The position numbers and the translations under genes were made by a program. The notes beneath the pieces are model-generated. The model made no database searches. It had not been told where the DNA came from and saw only the letters and a program-made list of their open reading frames with translations. This document shows positions 48,197 through 57,908 of a stretch of DNA of 64,000 nt, piece by piece (within the stretch, counting starts at the first letter, position 1; each line of letters opens with the position of its first letter). The stretch is from a bacterium (lineage in GTDB: Bacteria > Electryoneota > Electryoneia > Electryoneales > Electryoneaceae), in contig JAHLLB010000003.1 in assembly GCA_020444425.1 (NCBI GenBank), forward strand, positions 105,126-169,125, in the 5' to 3' direction.

Positions 48197-51100
48197 ATGA
48201 TACGTAAGCACATGACGATTACGCTGGCACTGCTGGTGCTATTTGCTGCCTTCGCGCTCGTATCATGCGATGACAGCAATCCCATCGAAGGTGGTGGTGG
48301 GAACGAGGATCCGATTACGGCTCAGGTTCAGAACTTGTCGCTGTCGTTGAGCGATTCGAATCTGGAGGGGTATTTCGGAAGCAAGGACACGGTTACCGTG
48401 ATCGCGACCGCGACGAACAATGCGGGTGAAGCGGTTGAAAACGCGAAGGTGACGATCACCTCGTCGAACTTCGGCACCGTCAGCTACCTGACGGACAACA
48501 CCACGGATGAAAACGGGCAGGTGACTGCGCGTCTGATCGTGACCTTTGTCGATTTCGGTGAAAACAACACGACCGAAGTATTGGCCACAGCAGGTGCAAC
48601 GGTCAAATCCAGCGCGCGCCAGGTTTCGGCGGCAACGAACGACATCCGCGTACAGGTGACCGCGACCCCGAGCAATGCTGTCGCACTCGCCGGTCAGATG
48701 GCCACGAGTGATATCCGCACTAAGGTGCTGGACAGCGTGACAGGTGTGGCGGTTGCGGGTGTGCCGATTCGCGTTGAAATCATCAACGGCGCCGACGCTA
48801 TCCTTAGTGCTCCTACCTATGATGCGCCGAGCAAGTCCTACACCTCAACGTTGACCGTGGAAGAAGTTCAGGGCACGATCGACGTGCAGGTTCGCGCTTC
48901 GGTGAACGTCCCCGGCGCGCAGATCGCGTCGATTGCCGGCCTCAGTGCTGAACTGCCGGTGACGGTTCCGGGCAAGGAATCGCCGGAAGTGGATGCGGCA
49001 GGCACGATTGAAGCTGGTGAAGCCAACGAAACGACCCCAGTGACAGATGCTGCTCCGATCCTCGGTAAGGGTGGGGTTGCGCTGAACACGTGGAAGGCCG
49101 CGGACGGCCCCGGCGACAAGGGTGGCCGCACGTTGGCGGAAAGCGTTGTCGCGGACACGGTGATGGTCCACTGGACCGTGTGGGGCTCGTCGATTTCCGA
49201 AATCTACCTCAGCATCTCCCCGAGCAAAGTCAAGGCGATGCCGAACGAGAGCAAGCAGCTGACCGTGACTGCGGTTGCTGCGGACGAGAACAACAACGGC
49301 ATCCGCGGACTGCAGCTGTACCTGAAGTTGCGGAACCTCGACCCGACCGAGCCGACGGGTACAATCACCGTTCCGACGGTGACCGACTCTGCCGGTAAGA
49401 CGACCGCGATTGTCAGCACGAACGGCGAGTACGGTACGTGGATTGTTGAAGCCCGCACCACGCCGACGCAGGAAGATCCGTGGACGGACACGTTGACCGT
49501 TACCTCGGGTTCCGAGGTTGTGGCCGCGTTTTTGAGTGTTGATCCGAACATGATCTTCGCTGAGCCGGGTGTGTCCGCAAAAGCGACCGTTCGCGCGATT
49601 GCGTACAACGAACGCAACAACGGTGTGCCGGATTACGAGCTGCACATGACGCTTCGCGATCCGAACGGAACCCCGATTGGCGCCTCGATTGCCCAGCCGG
49701 ATTCCACCGACTCGACGGGTACCGCGCTGACCACGATCCAGACCAACGGCGACTACGGTGACTGGGTTGTTGAGGTTCGTGCTTACGAAGACCAGGAAGA
49801 ACCGCTTGCCACGAAGTCCTTGAACGTGGTGGAAGGTTCCGCGATCAGTTCGATCAACATGATCCTGTCCGAAACCGAGGTGTTTGCGGAACCGGATGCG
49901 AACAAGGAGATCGATGTCTGGGCGACCGCGCGTGACGATAACAGTTCCGCGTTGGAAAACCGCCTGGTGTACTTCAAGCTGGTGAGCCTGGACGGCAGTT
50001 CGACGGGTACCATCGCTTATTCCGACACCACGGATACATCCGGTGTCGCGCATACGGTGATCAACACGGAAGGCCAGACGGGCGAATGGCGTGTTGAAGC
50101 CCGTGCCTATCCGACACAGAACAATGCGCTTGCCCAGCGTGATCTCGACATCATTGAAGGTTCGGCAGTTACGGATATTTCGGTGACCGTTTCGCCGAAC
50201 ATTCTGACGCCCGCTCCGGGTGCGGCGGATACCGCTCAGGTTCGCCTGGTTGCGTATGACGCGGATGGTGCTGGTGTCCCGGATGCTGAGCTGCACTTGT
50301 CGGTGCGGAACATGATCAGCGGTGAACTTGCCGGGTCAGTCAGTGAGCCGGATTCCACCGGTGAAGATGGTGGTGTGATCGCTCAGTTGTTGACCAACGG
50401 CCGTTATGGCGACTGGATTGTTGAAGCACGCCCGTACCAGGGTCATTCGCTGGTCTTCCGCGACACCGTCAAGGTGAAGCCGGGCTCGCCGCAGTATATC
50501 ATCGCCGTGCCGGACACGAACAGCATTTCGGTCCGTGGAACGAACGGTCTTGAACAGACCGACGTAACGGCTACGCTGTACACGGAGAACGACCTTCCAA
50601 CACTTGAGGATCAGTGGATTTACTTCCGTACGGAAGAATTCCCTTACACAACTGGCGAACAATATCGTTTGCGCATCAACGATAATTACGGCCAGGGCAG
50701 CCCGTTCCCGGATCCTCGCGATCCGGTAAATGGTCAACCTTTTGATTCCGTGTTCTCTGAGAACGGCGAAGCGACCGTGACAATAACTGCGGGCGGAACC
50801 AAGGGCCATATCCGGCTCCGAATCTGGACGAAGGATCAGGCCGGAGAAGAGGATATCTTCACTAGGTTTAACGGTTTACAGATTGTATCCGGCCCGCCAG
50901 CCTCGATCGATGCTGACTACAATCCAACACCATACGACGGTGGTGCTGCCGTCTGGGACCTTGAAGTAAATGCGCGTGTGTTTGATGCACGTGGTAACGA
51001 TGTCCTTGATGGCTACACGGTCTATTTCGCGGTGGATACACTCGAATACGCTCACATTAACGACCGCGGAGTTACTGGTAACGAATCGGAGCACACTACT

Positions 51101-51655
51101 CAAGTGACTCCTGGTGTTTGCTATACCACGCTGGAATATAACAGTGAGGATACAAACCAAAACGTCACAGTAACCGCGTGGGTCCTAGACAAAGATGGAC
51201 AATCGGTATCGGATGAAGTGTTCATTCATCTTCCGATAGCTGAACCAACTGGTGTTCTGACCGTACAGCCGGCGAACTACGACTTTGGTGACCATCCTGG
51301 TGATTATGGGATATTCGAGTTGCGATTGGACGTCTTCGATGGTCATGGATATCCAATCGACCGGCAGTTGGTCAGTTTCAGCCCGGCGAAGGGACGGATC
51401 TTCAAGACCGACGACATCAACGGTCAACCACAACCGTTTGCATACACCGGAAGGTGGGATTACCCGTTACCCCTGACGGACTTCGATGAAACTGGTGTCG
51501 CGAATCGCTATTTCCTGATCTCAGAAGGTGAAGCGTTCCCGGATCCGTCCGTGGGTGAAACGCAGGTTCAGATTACGGCGGAAATCCTCGGTGTGTCGGA
51601 TGCTTCGGTGGAACCGGTAACCGTCTTCCTGATCCGCGACATTTCACCGGAATGA
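48197..51655 (+). CDS. Large lipoprotein with tandem Ig-like repeats, putative adhesin
   Basis: The 1152-residue protein has a lipoprotein signal (lipobox near LVSC, Cys24) and a Gly-rich linker. Invasin/Big-1-like repeats include VIATATNNAGEAVENAKVTI near the N-terminus. Four similar repeats of about 108 residues occupy 333-440, 441-549, 550-657 and 658-765, each ending near GxWxVEAR and a SG(S/E) turn. The C-terminal 380 residues are also beta-rich but do not follow the repeat. A perfect AGGAGG site precedes the ATG. Likely surface-exposed and adhesive. Codon use changes in the 3' third (see findings). Confidence 0.82.
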   Translation: MIRKHMTITLALLVLFAAFALVSCDDSNPIEGGGGNEDPITAQVQNLSLSLSDSNLEGYFGSKDTVTVIATATNNAGEAVENAKVTITSSNFGTVSYLTDNTTDENGQVTARLIVTFVDFGENNTTEVLATAGATVKSSARQVSAATNDIRVQVTATPSNAVALAGQMATSDIRTKVLDSVTGVAVAGVPIRVEIINGADAILSAPTYDAPSKSYTSTLTVEEVQGTIDVQVRASVNVPGAQIASIAGLSAELPVTVPGKESPEVDAAGTIEAGEANETTPVTDAAPILGKGGVALNTWKAADGPGDKGGRTLAESVVADTVMVHWTVWGSSISEIYLSISPSKVKAMPNESKQLTVTAVAADENNNGIRGLQLYLKLRNLDPTEPTGTITVPTVTDSAGKTTAIVSTNGEYGTWIVEARTTPTQEDPWTDTLTVTSGSEVVAAFLSVDPNMIFAEPGVSAKATVRAIAYNERNNGVPDYELHMTLRDPNGTPIGASIAQPDSTDSTGTALTTIQTNGDYGDWVVEVRAYEDQEEPLATKSLNVVEGSAISSINMILSETEVFAEPDANKEIDVWATARDDNSSALENRLVYFKLVSLDGSSTGTIAYSDTTDTSGVAHTVINTEGQTGEWRVEARAYPTQNNALAQRDLDIIEGSAVTDISVTVSPNILTPAPGAADTAQVRLVAYDADGAGVPDAELHLSVRNMISGELAGSVSEPDSTGEDGGVIAQLLTNGRYGDWIVEARPYQGHSLVFRDTVKVKPGSPQYIIAVPDTNSISVRGTNGLEQTDVTATLYTENDLPTLEDQWIYFRTEEFPYTTGEQYRLRINDNYGQGSPFPDPRDPVNGQPFDSVFSENGEATVTITAGGTKGHIRLRIWTKDQAGEEDIFTRFNGLQIVSGPPASIDADYNPTPYDGGAAVWDLEVNARVFDARGNDVLDGYTVYFAVDTLEYAHINDRGVTGNESEHTTQVTPGVCYTTLEYNSEDTNQNVTVTAWVLDKDGQSVSDEVFIHLPIAEPTGVLTVQPANYDFGDHPGDYGIFELRLDVFDGHGYPIDRQLVSFSPAKGRIFKTDDINGQPQPFAYTGRWDYPLPLTDFDETGVANRYFLISEGEAFPDPSVGETQVQITAEILGVSDASVEPVTVFLIRDISPE

Positions 51656-51676
51656 TGGAGTCATAGCCATCCCAAA

Positions 51677-51713
51677 TTCACCCCGGGTGACCGGTCAGGC
51701 CCGGGGTGAATCT
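51677..51713 (+). terminator. Terminator-like hairpin after the Ig-repeat gene
   Basis: TTCACCCCGGG (51677-51687) pairs perfectly with CCCGGGGTGAA (51700-51710), followed by TCTTAA. The stem is very strong but the T-run is poor, so termination is probably partial. Confidence 0.65.
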
Positions 51714-51759
51714 TAACCTCGAGATTTCCACTCTCTCACCGCCGACGAAGGAAGGGTTG

Positions 51760-53481
51760 ATGGAAGCAGGATTTCGTGTAAGCCAACAGATCGGTGAATT
51801 GCTCATCGAAGCTGGTTTTGTCACCGATGCGCAGTTAACGGAAGCATTGGAAAAGGCACCTGAAGAGAACGTCCGGGTTGGTGAAATGCTGGTCGCACTG
51901 GGTTTCGCCACTGAGGAGAATGTTTATTCGGCGTTAGCCAAGCAGGGTGATTACCGCTTCTTCGACAACGAGGAGTTGCTGGAATCAAAGGAAGAAGTTG
52001 TCCGGATGATTCCAGAAGAATTCGCCCTTGAGAATACCCTGATTGCGGTTCGTCGTGAGGAAAATGTTGTCTGGGTTGCGATGGAGGATCCGGATGACAT
52101 TATCGCGATCGACAACCTGCAGAAGATTGCGCCAGACGATGTGAAGGTTGAAGTCGGCATGGCAGCGCCGCAGGGCATCCGTTACGCGATCGACCAGCTG
52201 TACGTGCGAATTCGCAAGCAGCGTGAGACGAAGGAAGTAATTGGCGACCTGCACTTCTTTGCCGAGTCGGAAGAAGGCGATGAAGGCATGGTCGACATGA
52301 CCGACACCGCGAAGCAGGAAGACGCTCCGATCATCAAGCTGGTGAACATGATCATCAGCGAAGCGATGAAAGAGCGTGCAACGGATATCCACGTCGAGCC
52401 GAAGGAAGACAATGTCCTCGTTCGCTACCGTATTGACGGCGTGTTGAATGCGGTCATGGAACCTCCGCGTACGGCTCACAACGGTATTGTCGCCCGCATC
52501 AAGATCATCTCGAAGCTGAACATCGCGGAAAAGCGTTTGCCGCAGGACGGTCGTTTCACCATTCGCGCGAAGGATCGCGAGGTAGACGTTCGTGTTTCGA
52601 TCCTGCCGACGGTGAACGGCGAGAAAGTCGTGATGCGTTTGCTCGACAAGGGCACGTTCGGCTTTACGCTGGCGACGTTGGGCTTCGAAGATCACCAGTA
52701 CAAGATCTTTAAGCGCAACATCATCAAGCCGTACGGCATGATCATCATTTCCGGGCCGACGGGATCCGGTAAATCGACGACGTTGTATTCTTCGCTGCGT
52801 GAGATCATGAGCGAAGGCGACAATATCACGACGGTAGAGGATCCGGTCGAGTATCACCTCGACGGGATCAACCAGGTGCAGGTGAAGCCACGCATCGGGT
52901 TGACGTTTGCATCGTCACTGCGATCGATTCTGCGTCAGGACCCGGACCGCCTGCTGATCGGTGAGATTCGAGACGAAGAAACGGCTGATATCGCGGTCAA
53001 GTTCTCGCTGACCGGTCACCTTGTGTTCTCGACGGTTCACGCGAACGATGCACCGTCCACGATCACCCGTCTTGTTGACATTGGTGTCCCGCCGTTCCTC
53101 GCCGGTTCGTCCCTGTTGCTGGTCATGGCGCAGCGTCTTGTGCGTACCATTTGTCCGCACTGCAAGCAGGCGTATACCCCGAAGGCCACGGAATTCGAGT
53201 ACCTTGGAATTCCGGAAGAGGATCAGAAGGCGAATGAATGGTTCCAGGGTCGTGGTTGCGTGCACTGCCGGAACACGGGTTATCACGGTCGTACGGGTGT
53301 TTTCGAGTTGCTTCAGGTGACGCCGGATGTACGCCGCCTGATTTTCGAAAACGCGAGTCAGGACGAGGTCCGTGACATGGCGATTGAGCAGGGTATGCAG
53401 ACTCTGCGTGAGCACGGCATTGACAAAACAAAGCGTGGATTGACGACACTCGCTGAGATTCTGCGTGTGACGACAGAATAG
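51760..53481 (+). CDS. pilB: Type IV pilus extension ATPase
   Basis: This 573-residue ATPase drives pilus assembly. An MshEN/T2SSE-N domain (about 1-150) comes first. The core has the Asp box TVEDPVEY, Walker A GPTGSGKST (332-340), Walker B PDRLLIGEIRD, the His box SLTGHLVFSTVHAND and four zinc cysteines (CPHC at 465-468, CVHC at 500-503). The zinc motif and the N-terminal domain mark it as PilB/GspE, not PilT. ATG 51760 follows GGAAGGG; an in-frame start at 51706 would lie in the terminator loop. Confidence 0.95.
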   Translation: MEAGFRVSQQIGELLIEAGFVTDAQLTEALEKAPEENVRVGEMLVALGFATEENVYSALAKQGDYRFFDNEELLESKEEVVRMIPEEFALENTLIAVRREENVVWVAMEDPDDIIAIDNLQKIAPDDVKVEVGMAAPQGIRYAIDQLYVRIRKQRETKEVIGDLHFFAESEEGDEGMVDMTDTAKQEDAPIIKLVNMIISEAMKERATDIHVEPKEDNVLVRYRIDGVLNAVMEPPRTAHNGIVARIKIISKLNIAEKRLPQDGRFTIRAKDREVDVRVSILPTVNGEKVVMRLLDKGTFGFTLATLGFEDHQYKIFKRNIIKPYGMIIISGPTGSGKSTTLYSSLREIMSEGDNITTVEDPVEYHLDGINQVQVKPRIGLTFASSLRSILRQDPDRLLIGEIRDEETADIAVKFSLTGHLVFSTVHANDAPSTITRLVDIGVPPFLAGSSLLLVMAQRLVRTICPHCKQAYTPKATEFEYLGIPEEDQKANEWFQGRGCVHCRNTGYHGRTGVFELLQVTPDVRRLIFENASQDEVRDMAIEQGMQTLREHGIDKTKRGLTTLAEILRVTTE

Positions 53482-53533
53482 GGCAGGGTTGCGTTTGCAG
53501 CTTTGAGCGCACGAACCACCAGGACGGACGAAC

Positions 53534-54787
53534 ATGCCCAATTTTGCATTTATCATTACCGAGCCAGATGGAACCCGGCGTGAAGACCGGTTACGGGCGA
53601 ACAGCTACGAAGCTGCCTGGTCGCAGCTTACGAAGCGTGGCTGGAAGATCGTCTCGCTACGTGAAGTCCGGATGGCTGAACAGGCGCAGTCGACGTCGAT
53701 CGTCGACCAGATCAGCACCGCAGTGTACCGGATGCGAACTTCGGTACCGCTGCAGACACTCGTCTTCTTCACCCGTCAGCTGGCGACCATGTTCTCCGCG
53801 GGTTTGACCATCGAAAAGTCGGTGGCGAACCTGATGGAGGAAGAGAAGAGCAGCCGATTCCGCAAGACTCTGGCGGCTGTCGCGACGGATTTGAAACGCG
53901 GCAAGGCGTTGTCCGAGGCGTTGGCGGAGCACCCGGGTGTTTTCGACAGCTTGTACATCGCGTTGGTCAAGGCCGGTGAGATTTCCGGTTCGTTGAACAC
54001 GGTGCTTGAGGAACTGAGTAACTACCTCGAAGCCGTGGCGGAAACGCGTCGAAAGGTTGTATCGGCGTTAACGTATCCGGTGATCATCGTGCTGTTCATG
54101 ATCATCATTTTGACCGCGCTGTTGATCTTCATCGTTCCGATGTTCACCGATATTTACGCGAACTTCGGTGCCAGCCTGCCGATTCACACGCGCATGCTGA
54201 TTGCCATCAGTACGGCGTTGAGTGAAAACTTCATTGCAGCGGTTGGCATGACCCTCGTGGTTTTCATCGTTGGGTGGACCCTGACGTTGACAGAACGTGG
54301 CGGGATCGCATGGGATACGTTCCGCATTCGATTCCCGGTGCTCGGACAGCTACACGTTGACAGCATGATGAACCGTTTTTCTAAAACGTTCGGTATCCTG
54401 ATGGGCGCTGGTGTTCCGGTGCTGGAAGGGATTGACCACTGCCACAAAGTTGTCGGCAACCGCGTGATTCGGCGTGCGCTGAATGACGTGAAGACAATGG
54501 TCAAGGACGGTTTCGCGATTTCGGTTGCGATGAAGAAGACGGGCAAATTCCCGTCGACGCTGGTGCAGTTGGTCGCCACCGGTGAAGAAACCGGTGAAAT
54601 GGACCGTTTGCTTGACCGTGCCGCATACTTCTACGAGAAGCAGGTGGAAGCGATTTCGGAACGGTTGACCAGCTTGATTCAGCCGATGATGATCATTCTG
54701 CTCGGTGCGGTGGTTTTGACGATTCTCGTCTCGATTTACCTGCCGATCTTCCAGATTGGTCGCGTCATGCAGGCGGGTCTTGGTTGA
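53534..54787 (+). CDS. pilC: Type IV pilus platform protein PilC (GspF family)
   Basis: The 417-residue inner-membrane platform protein has two GspF domains (about 73-195 and 280-400) and three or four membrane helices. Signatures are FFTRQLATMFSAGLTIEKS and, in the second half, FSKTFGILMGAGVPVLEGI, then LVQLVATGEETGEMDRLL. The N-terminal region contains YEAAWSQLTKRGWKI, a platform-protein feature. It lies 52 bases after pilB. Confidence 0.94.
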   Translation: MPNFAFIITEPDGTRREDRLRANSYEAAWSQLTKRGWKIVSLREVRMAEQAQSTSIVDQISTAVYRMRTSVPLQTLVFFTRQLATMFSAGLTIEKSVANLMEEEKSSRFRKTLAAVATDLKRGKALSEALAEHPGVFDSLYIALVKAGEISGSLNTVLEELSNYLEAVAETRRKVVSALTYPVIIVLFMIIILTALLIFIVPMFTDIYANFGASLPIHTRMLIAISTALSENFIAAVGMTLVVFIVGWTLTLTERGGIAWDTFRIRFPVLGQLHVDSMMNRFSKTFGILMGAGVPVLEGIDHCHKVVGNRVIRRALNDVKTMVKDGFAISVAMKKTGKFPSTLVQLVATGEETGEMDRLLDRAAYFYEKQVEAISERLTSLIQPMMIILLGAVVLTILVSIYLPIFQIGRVMQAGLG

Positions 54788-54812
54788 TCCAGACCATTTT
54801 TGTCGTACTTTC

Positions 54813-54845
54813 AAGCCCGGTGGGATTATACCCGCCGGGCTTTTT
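54813..54845 (+). terminator. Intrinsic terminator after pilC
   Basis: AAGCCCGGTGGG (54813-54824) pairs with CCCGCCGGGCTT (54831-54842), one wobble, then TTT. Termination here would separate pilD from the operon. Confidence 0.8.
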
Positions 54846-54890
54846 GCTGGCGTTTTGCGCCGTTCCCTTGAACTCTAACGGATCTTGATC

Positions 54891-55691
54891 ATGGATCAGG
54901 CCCTGTTTCTTCCAGTTGTCGTGTTTGCCACGCTGATCGGTCTGGCGATCGGCAGCTTTCTCAACGTGGTAATCCACCGCGTCCCGGCGGGGGAGTCGAT
55001 TGTGCATCCGCCGTCGCATTGCCCATCCTGCGACCGCCGCATCCGGTGGTATGAAAACGTGCCGTTGCTGTCCTGGATCCTGCTGGGCGGCAAGTGCAAG
55101 GGTTGCAGGGCGCAGATTTCAGCGCGCTACCCGCTGGTGGAACTGCTCGGCGGCCTGGTTCCGCTGCTGTGCCTGCTGGAATTCGGGCTGACGTGGAAAG
55201 CACTGCTCGGAATCGTGATGGGGTGGAACCTGATCGCGCTCGGGTTCATTGATTTCGAGACGAAGCTGGTGCCGGACGTTCTCGTGCTGACTCTCGGCGT
55301 GCCGGGGTTGATTCTGCAGTTCCTCGCCGGTTCCTGGTCTGGACTGCTGCTGGCGGTGGTTTCGTCCCTGATCCTCGGCGGCTTTTTCTGGCTTACACGT
55401 AAACTCGCCAGCCTGTGGATGGGTGAGGAGGCGATGGGCATGGGAGATGTAACACTGGCGCTGGGTATCGGTGTCTATCTGCACCCGTTGTTCCTGCCGG
55501 TGTTTCTGCTGATAGCGTCCGTGTCGGTGCTGGTGGCGGCGCTGATCTGGGCGTGGGCGCGCAAGGTATCGTTGCGGGAAGTGGAAATCCCGTTCGGTCC
55601 GGGGCTGGCGTTGGGTGGCTGGGTGACGTTCATGGCCGGGCTGCCGCTGATGGACGGGCTGATGCGTCTGGTACAGCCGCTACTGAACTGA
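54891..55691 (+). CDS. pilD: Prepilin peptidase / N-methyltransferase
   Basis: This 266-residue membrane protease cuts and methylates prepilins. The N-terminal helix IGLAIGSFLNVVIHRVP is followed by the cytoplasmic zinc loop with CPSC and CKGC, which supports the methylation activity. The two catalytic aspartates are in FIDFETKLVPD and MGMGDVTLA. About eight membrane segments. It processes the pilins of the upstream locus. No clear ribosome-binding site is seen before ATG 54891. Confidence 0.94.
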   Translation: MDQALFLPVVVFATLIGLAIGSFLNVVIHRVPAGESIVHPPSHCPSCDRRIRWYENVPLLSWILLGGKCKGCRAQISARYPLVELLGGLVPLLCLLEFGLTWKALLGIVMGWNLIALGFIDFETKLVPDVLVLTLGVPGLILQFLAGSWSGLLLAVVSSLILGGFFWLTRKLASLWMGEEAMGMGDVTLALGIGVYLHPLFLPVFLLIASVSVLVAALIWAWARKVSLREVEIPFGPGLALGGWVTFMAGLPLMDGLMRLVQPLLN

Positions 55692-55742
55692 GGTTCGCTG
55701 GGCTGGCCGGCCAGGAATGCAGCATCAGGAAACGTAAAAGAA

Positions 55743-55772
55743 ACGGGGACACTTCCAACGAAGTGTCCCCGT
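55743..55772. terminator. Bidirectional terminator between pilD and the convergent gene
   Basis: ACGGGGACACTTC (55743-55755) and GAAGTGTCCCCGT (55760-55772) form a perfect 13-bp stem around CAAC. The minus-strand side is followed by TTTCTTTT, so it is best as the terminator of the minus-strand secreted-protein gene and can also stop pilD transcripts. Confidence 0.9.
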
Positions 55773-55820
55773 CTTGTATGCGGAGAATCATGGCTCACAC
55801 CATGAAATCAGGCATGCAGG

Positions 55821-57908
55821 TTACTTCATCAGGACCATCTTGCGGGTGACAGCCTGGTCGCCCGAAGACAGCTTGTAGAAGTAGACGCCGCTGGCGAGAT
55901 CGCCGGCGTAGAAGTTGACGCTGTGGGCGCCCGCGCTCATTCCGCGGTTGACCAGCGTGGCAACTTCACGGCCGAGGACGTCGTAGACGGCCAGCTTGAC
56001 CTTACCCGGGCTGGACAGGTTGAACGCAATCTGCGTGCTCGGGTTGAACGGGTTCGGATAGTTCTGCTGCAGCTCGAACTGATCCGGGGTCAGGCTCTGG
56101 TTCTTTTCGCCGACAGAGGTCAGGCCGAAGAAACCATCATCCGGATAGGTGGTCCAGTCATCCGGATCCTGATAGAAGTCAGTCGAGTCGCGGTGCAGCG
56201 GGTAGTTACGGACCCACTGTGCGTTAACGTCGAAGGAGTCGATCAGGGCCTGCTTCGCTACACGGTGGTAGACGAGCGGGTTGTTGGTCGGATCGCCAAC
56301 CGGAGCGTCGCCGCCCGGGGACGCGATGCCACCGTCGTAGTCCTTGGTGTAGAACAGGTGCAGCCAATCGCCGTCGCTGTTCAACGCCATGGTCATTTCA
56401 CGCTCGGATTCGGTTTCACCCGGGCCGAGGTTGGTGCTCATGTTTCGGGTCTTGGTCACGTTGATCGGCTTCGCCCAGTGCTTACCCATATCCGGGGAGG
56501 CGGTGATCCAGACATCCGTCGCCTGAATGCCGTCATCGGAGCAATCCAGCGGCACAGCCTGCTCGCCCTGGATTTCGTAGAGACCGTCTTCACCGTACAT
56601 CACGAAGGAGCACCAGATCACGCCGGTGTCACTGTCGTAATACAGGTTGCCGTTACCGACCTGCTTCTCCCACACTGCGACATCCATTGCGGTGGAGGAG
56701 TTGAAGTAATCCGCTTCCTGGATCTGCACGAAGAGCTGATCCACGCTGTTCCAGTACCACTGACGGGAACCGAGGATCGAAATCGTACCTTCGTAGAAGT
56801 AGTAATTCTCTGTGTTGAAGGTGACGTGCAGGTTGTTGTCATCATCATACACCATGTCGATTTCGGTGTAGCAGCGCATGGTGTCGCCGTTGGCCGCGGT
56901 GGTATCCGGCAGGGCGCTCGGATCTGGGGCAATCCAGTTGGTCACGATCATCGCATTTTCGGCACCCCAGTTCCAGGTTTCACCGGCGTCGTTGCTTTCC
57001 CAAATCAGGATTTCGTTGTTGTGCTGTGTGTTTTCACCTTCATCATACAGGTGGAAACGGCTGACCATGTTGGCCACGGCCACGTTCATACCGTCATCCG
57101 AAACGGCCAGTGCGTTGGCCAGGTTCATCGAAATGTCGGTCACGAGCACCTGGTCGTCGCCACCCGGCGTCGCGTTGGTGAAGGTCGCAACGCTTGGATT
57201 CAGCAGGGCGCGGTTGTAGTACAGACCGTCTTCCAACAGGTTGTCCGGATCGTACTCGTTGAGCAGCGAGTGGACGTAGTAGTTGTCATCTTCATCATAG
57301 GCGCCAACGGCGTGCGGCCACATGGTGACAATATCGACTTCCGGAATGGTCCAAGTGTTCCAAACGTTCGGCACGAACGGGTTCGGCACGGCATGATAGG
57401 AATGGTACTCATCGCCAGCCGGCGGTCCGCCGTGATACGTCATCACCGGCATGTCGTGGTCGGAGGCCAGGGTCATTACCTGGTATCCGCCGAATTCACC
57501 ACCGACGTTCGCCTGGCTGGAGGTACCAACCACAATGCTACCATCATCGAGAAGGTTCGCACTGATATAGTAGGCCTGGGAGGTTCCGCTGGCAGTTTCG
57601 CGGTAGCACCAGGTCATGTGGACGGTCGTCTCATCGTCGACCCAATCGTCAACTTCAATCATGCGGCTCAACGTCGAGTTGTGCTGCATGTCGCGCCAGC
57701 TCATACCCACGATCACGGTGTCGCCGATGATCTCGTCCAACTCGTTGTGCGCATCGTTCCAATCGACGACGAAGCCGGACTTGGCCGCCGGTTCATCGTT
57801 CAACTTCTTCGCCAGGACGTCCTGACTGATAACTGCGTCCGCCATTGCAGTCGTAGCCATCAGCATCACGAGTCCAAGCGTACACATCACTGACCACGCT
57901 CGCTTCAT
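55821..57908 (-). CDS. Large secreted protein with C-terminal sorting domain, paralog A
   Basis: The 695-residue protein has a signal peptide (to about Ala23), a body rich in Asp, Trp, Tyr and Asn with beta-propeller-like Asp-boxes (for example SNDAGETWNW, ASPDMGKHWAKPI), and an 80-residue C-terminal domain. That domain begins LQQNYPNPFNPSTQIAF and ends in Lys after TRKMVLM, the FlgD-Ig/type-9-like sorting form. Asp-box repeats suggest a sialidase/BNR-like propeller, but no catalytic residues can be assigned. GGAAGAGAAC precedes the ATG. It is clearly related to the plus-strand gene at 58631. Confidence 0.8.
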   Translation of the reverse strand: MKRAWSVMCTLGLVMLMATTAMADAVISQDVLAKKLNDEPAAKSGFVVDWNDAHNELDEIIGDTVIVGMSWRDMQHNSTLSRMIEVDDWVDDETTVHMTWCYRETASGTSQAYYISANLLDDGSIVVGTSSQANVGGEFGGYQVMTLASDHDMPVMTYHGGPPAGDEYHSYHAVPNPFVPNVWNTWTIPEVDIVTMWPHAVGAYDEDDNYYVHSLLNEYDPDNLLEDGLYYNRALLNPSVATFTNATPGGDDQVLVTDISMNLANALAVSDDGMNVAVANMVSRFHLYDEGENTQHNNEILIWESNDAGETWNWGAENAMIVTNWIAPDPSALPDTTAANGDTMRCYTEIDMVYDDDNNLHVTFNTENYYFYEGTISILGSRQWYWNSVDQLFVQIQEADYFNSSTAMDVAVWEKQVGNGNLYYDSDTGVIWCSFVMYGEDGLYEIQGEQAVPLDCSDDGIQATDVWITASPDMGKHWAKPINVTKTRNMSTNLGPGETESEREMTMALNSDGDWLHLFYTKDYDGGIASPGGDAPVGDPTNNPLVYHRVAKQALIDSFDVNAQWVRNYPLHRDSTDFYQDPDDWTTYPDDGFFGLTSVGEKNQSLTPDQFELQQNYPNPFNPSTQIAFNLSSPGKVKLAVYDVLGREVATLVNRGMSAGAHSVNFYAGDLASGVYFYKLSSGDQAVTRKMVLMK

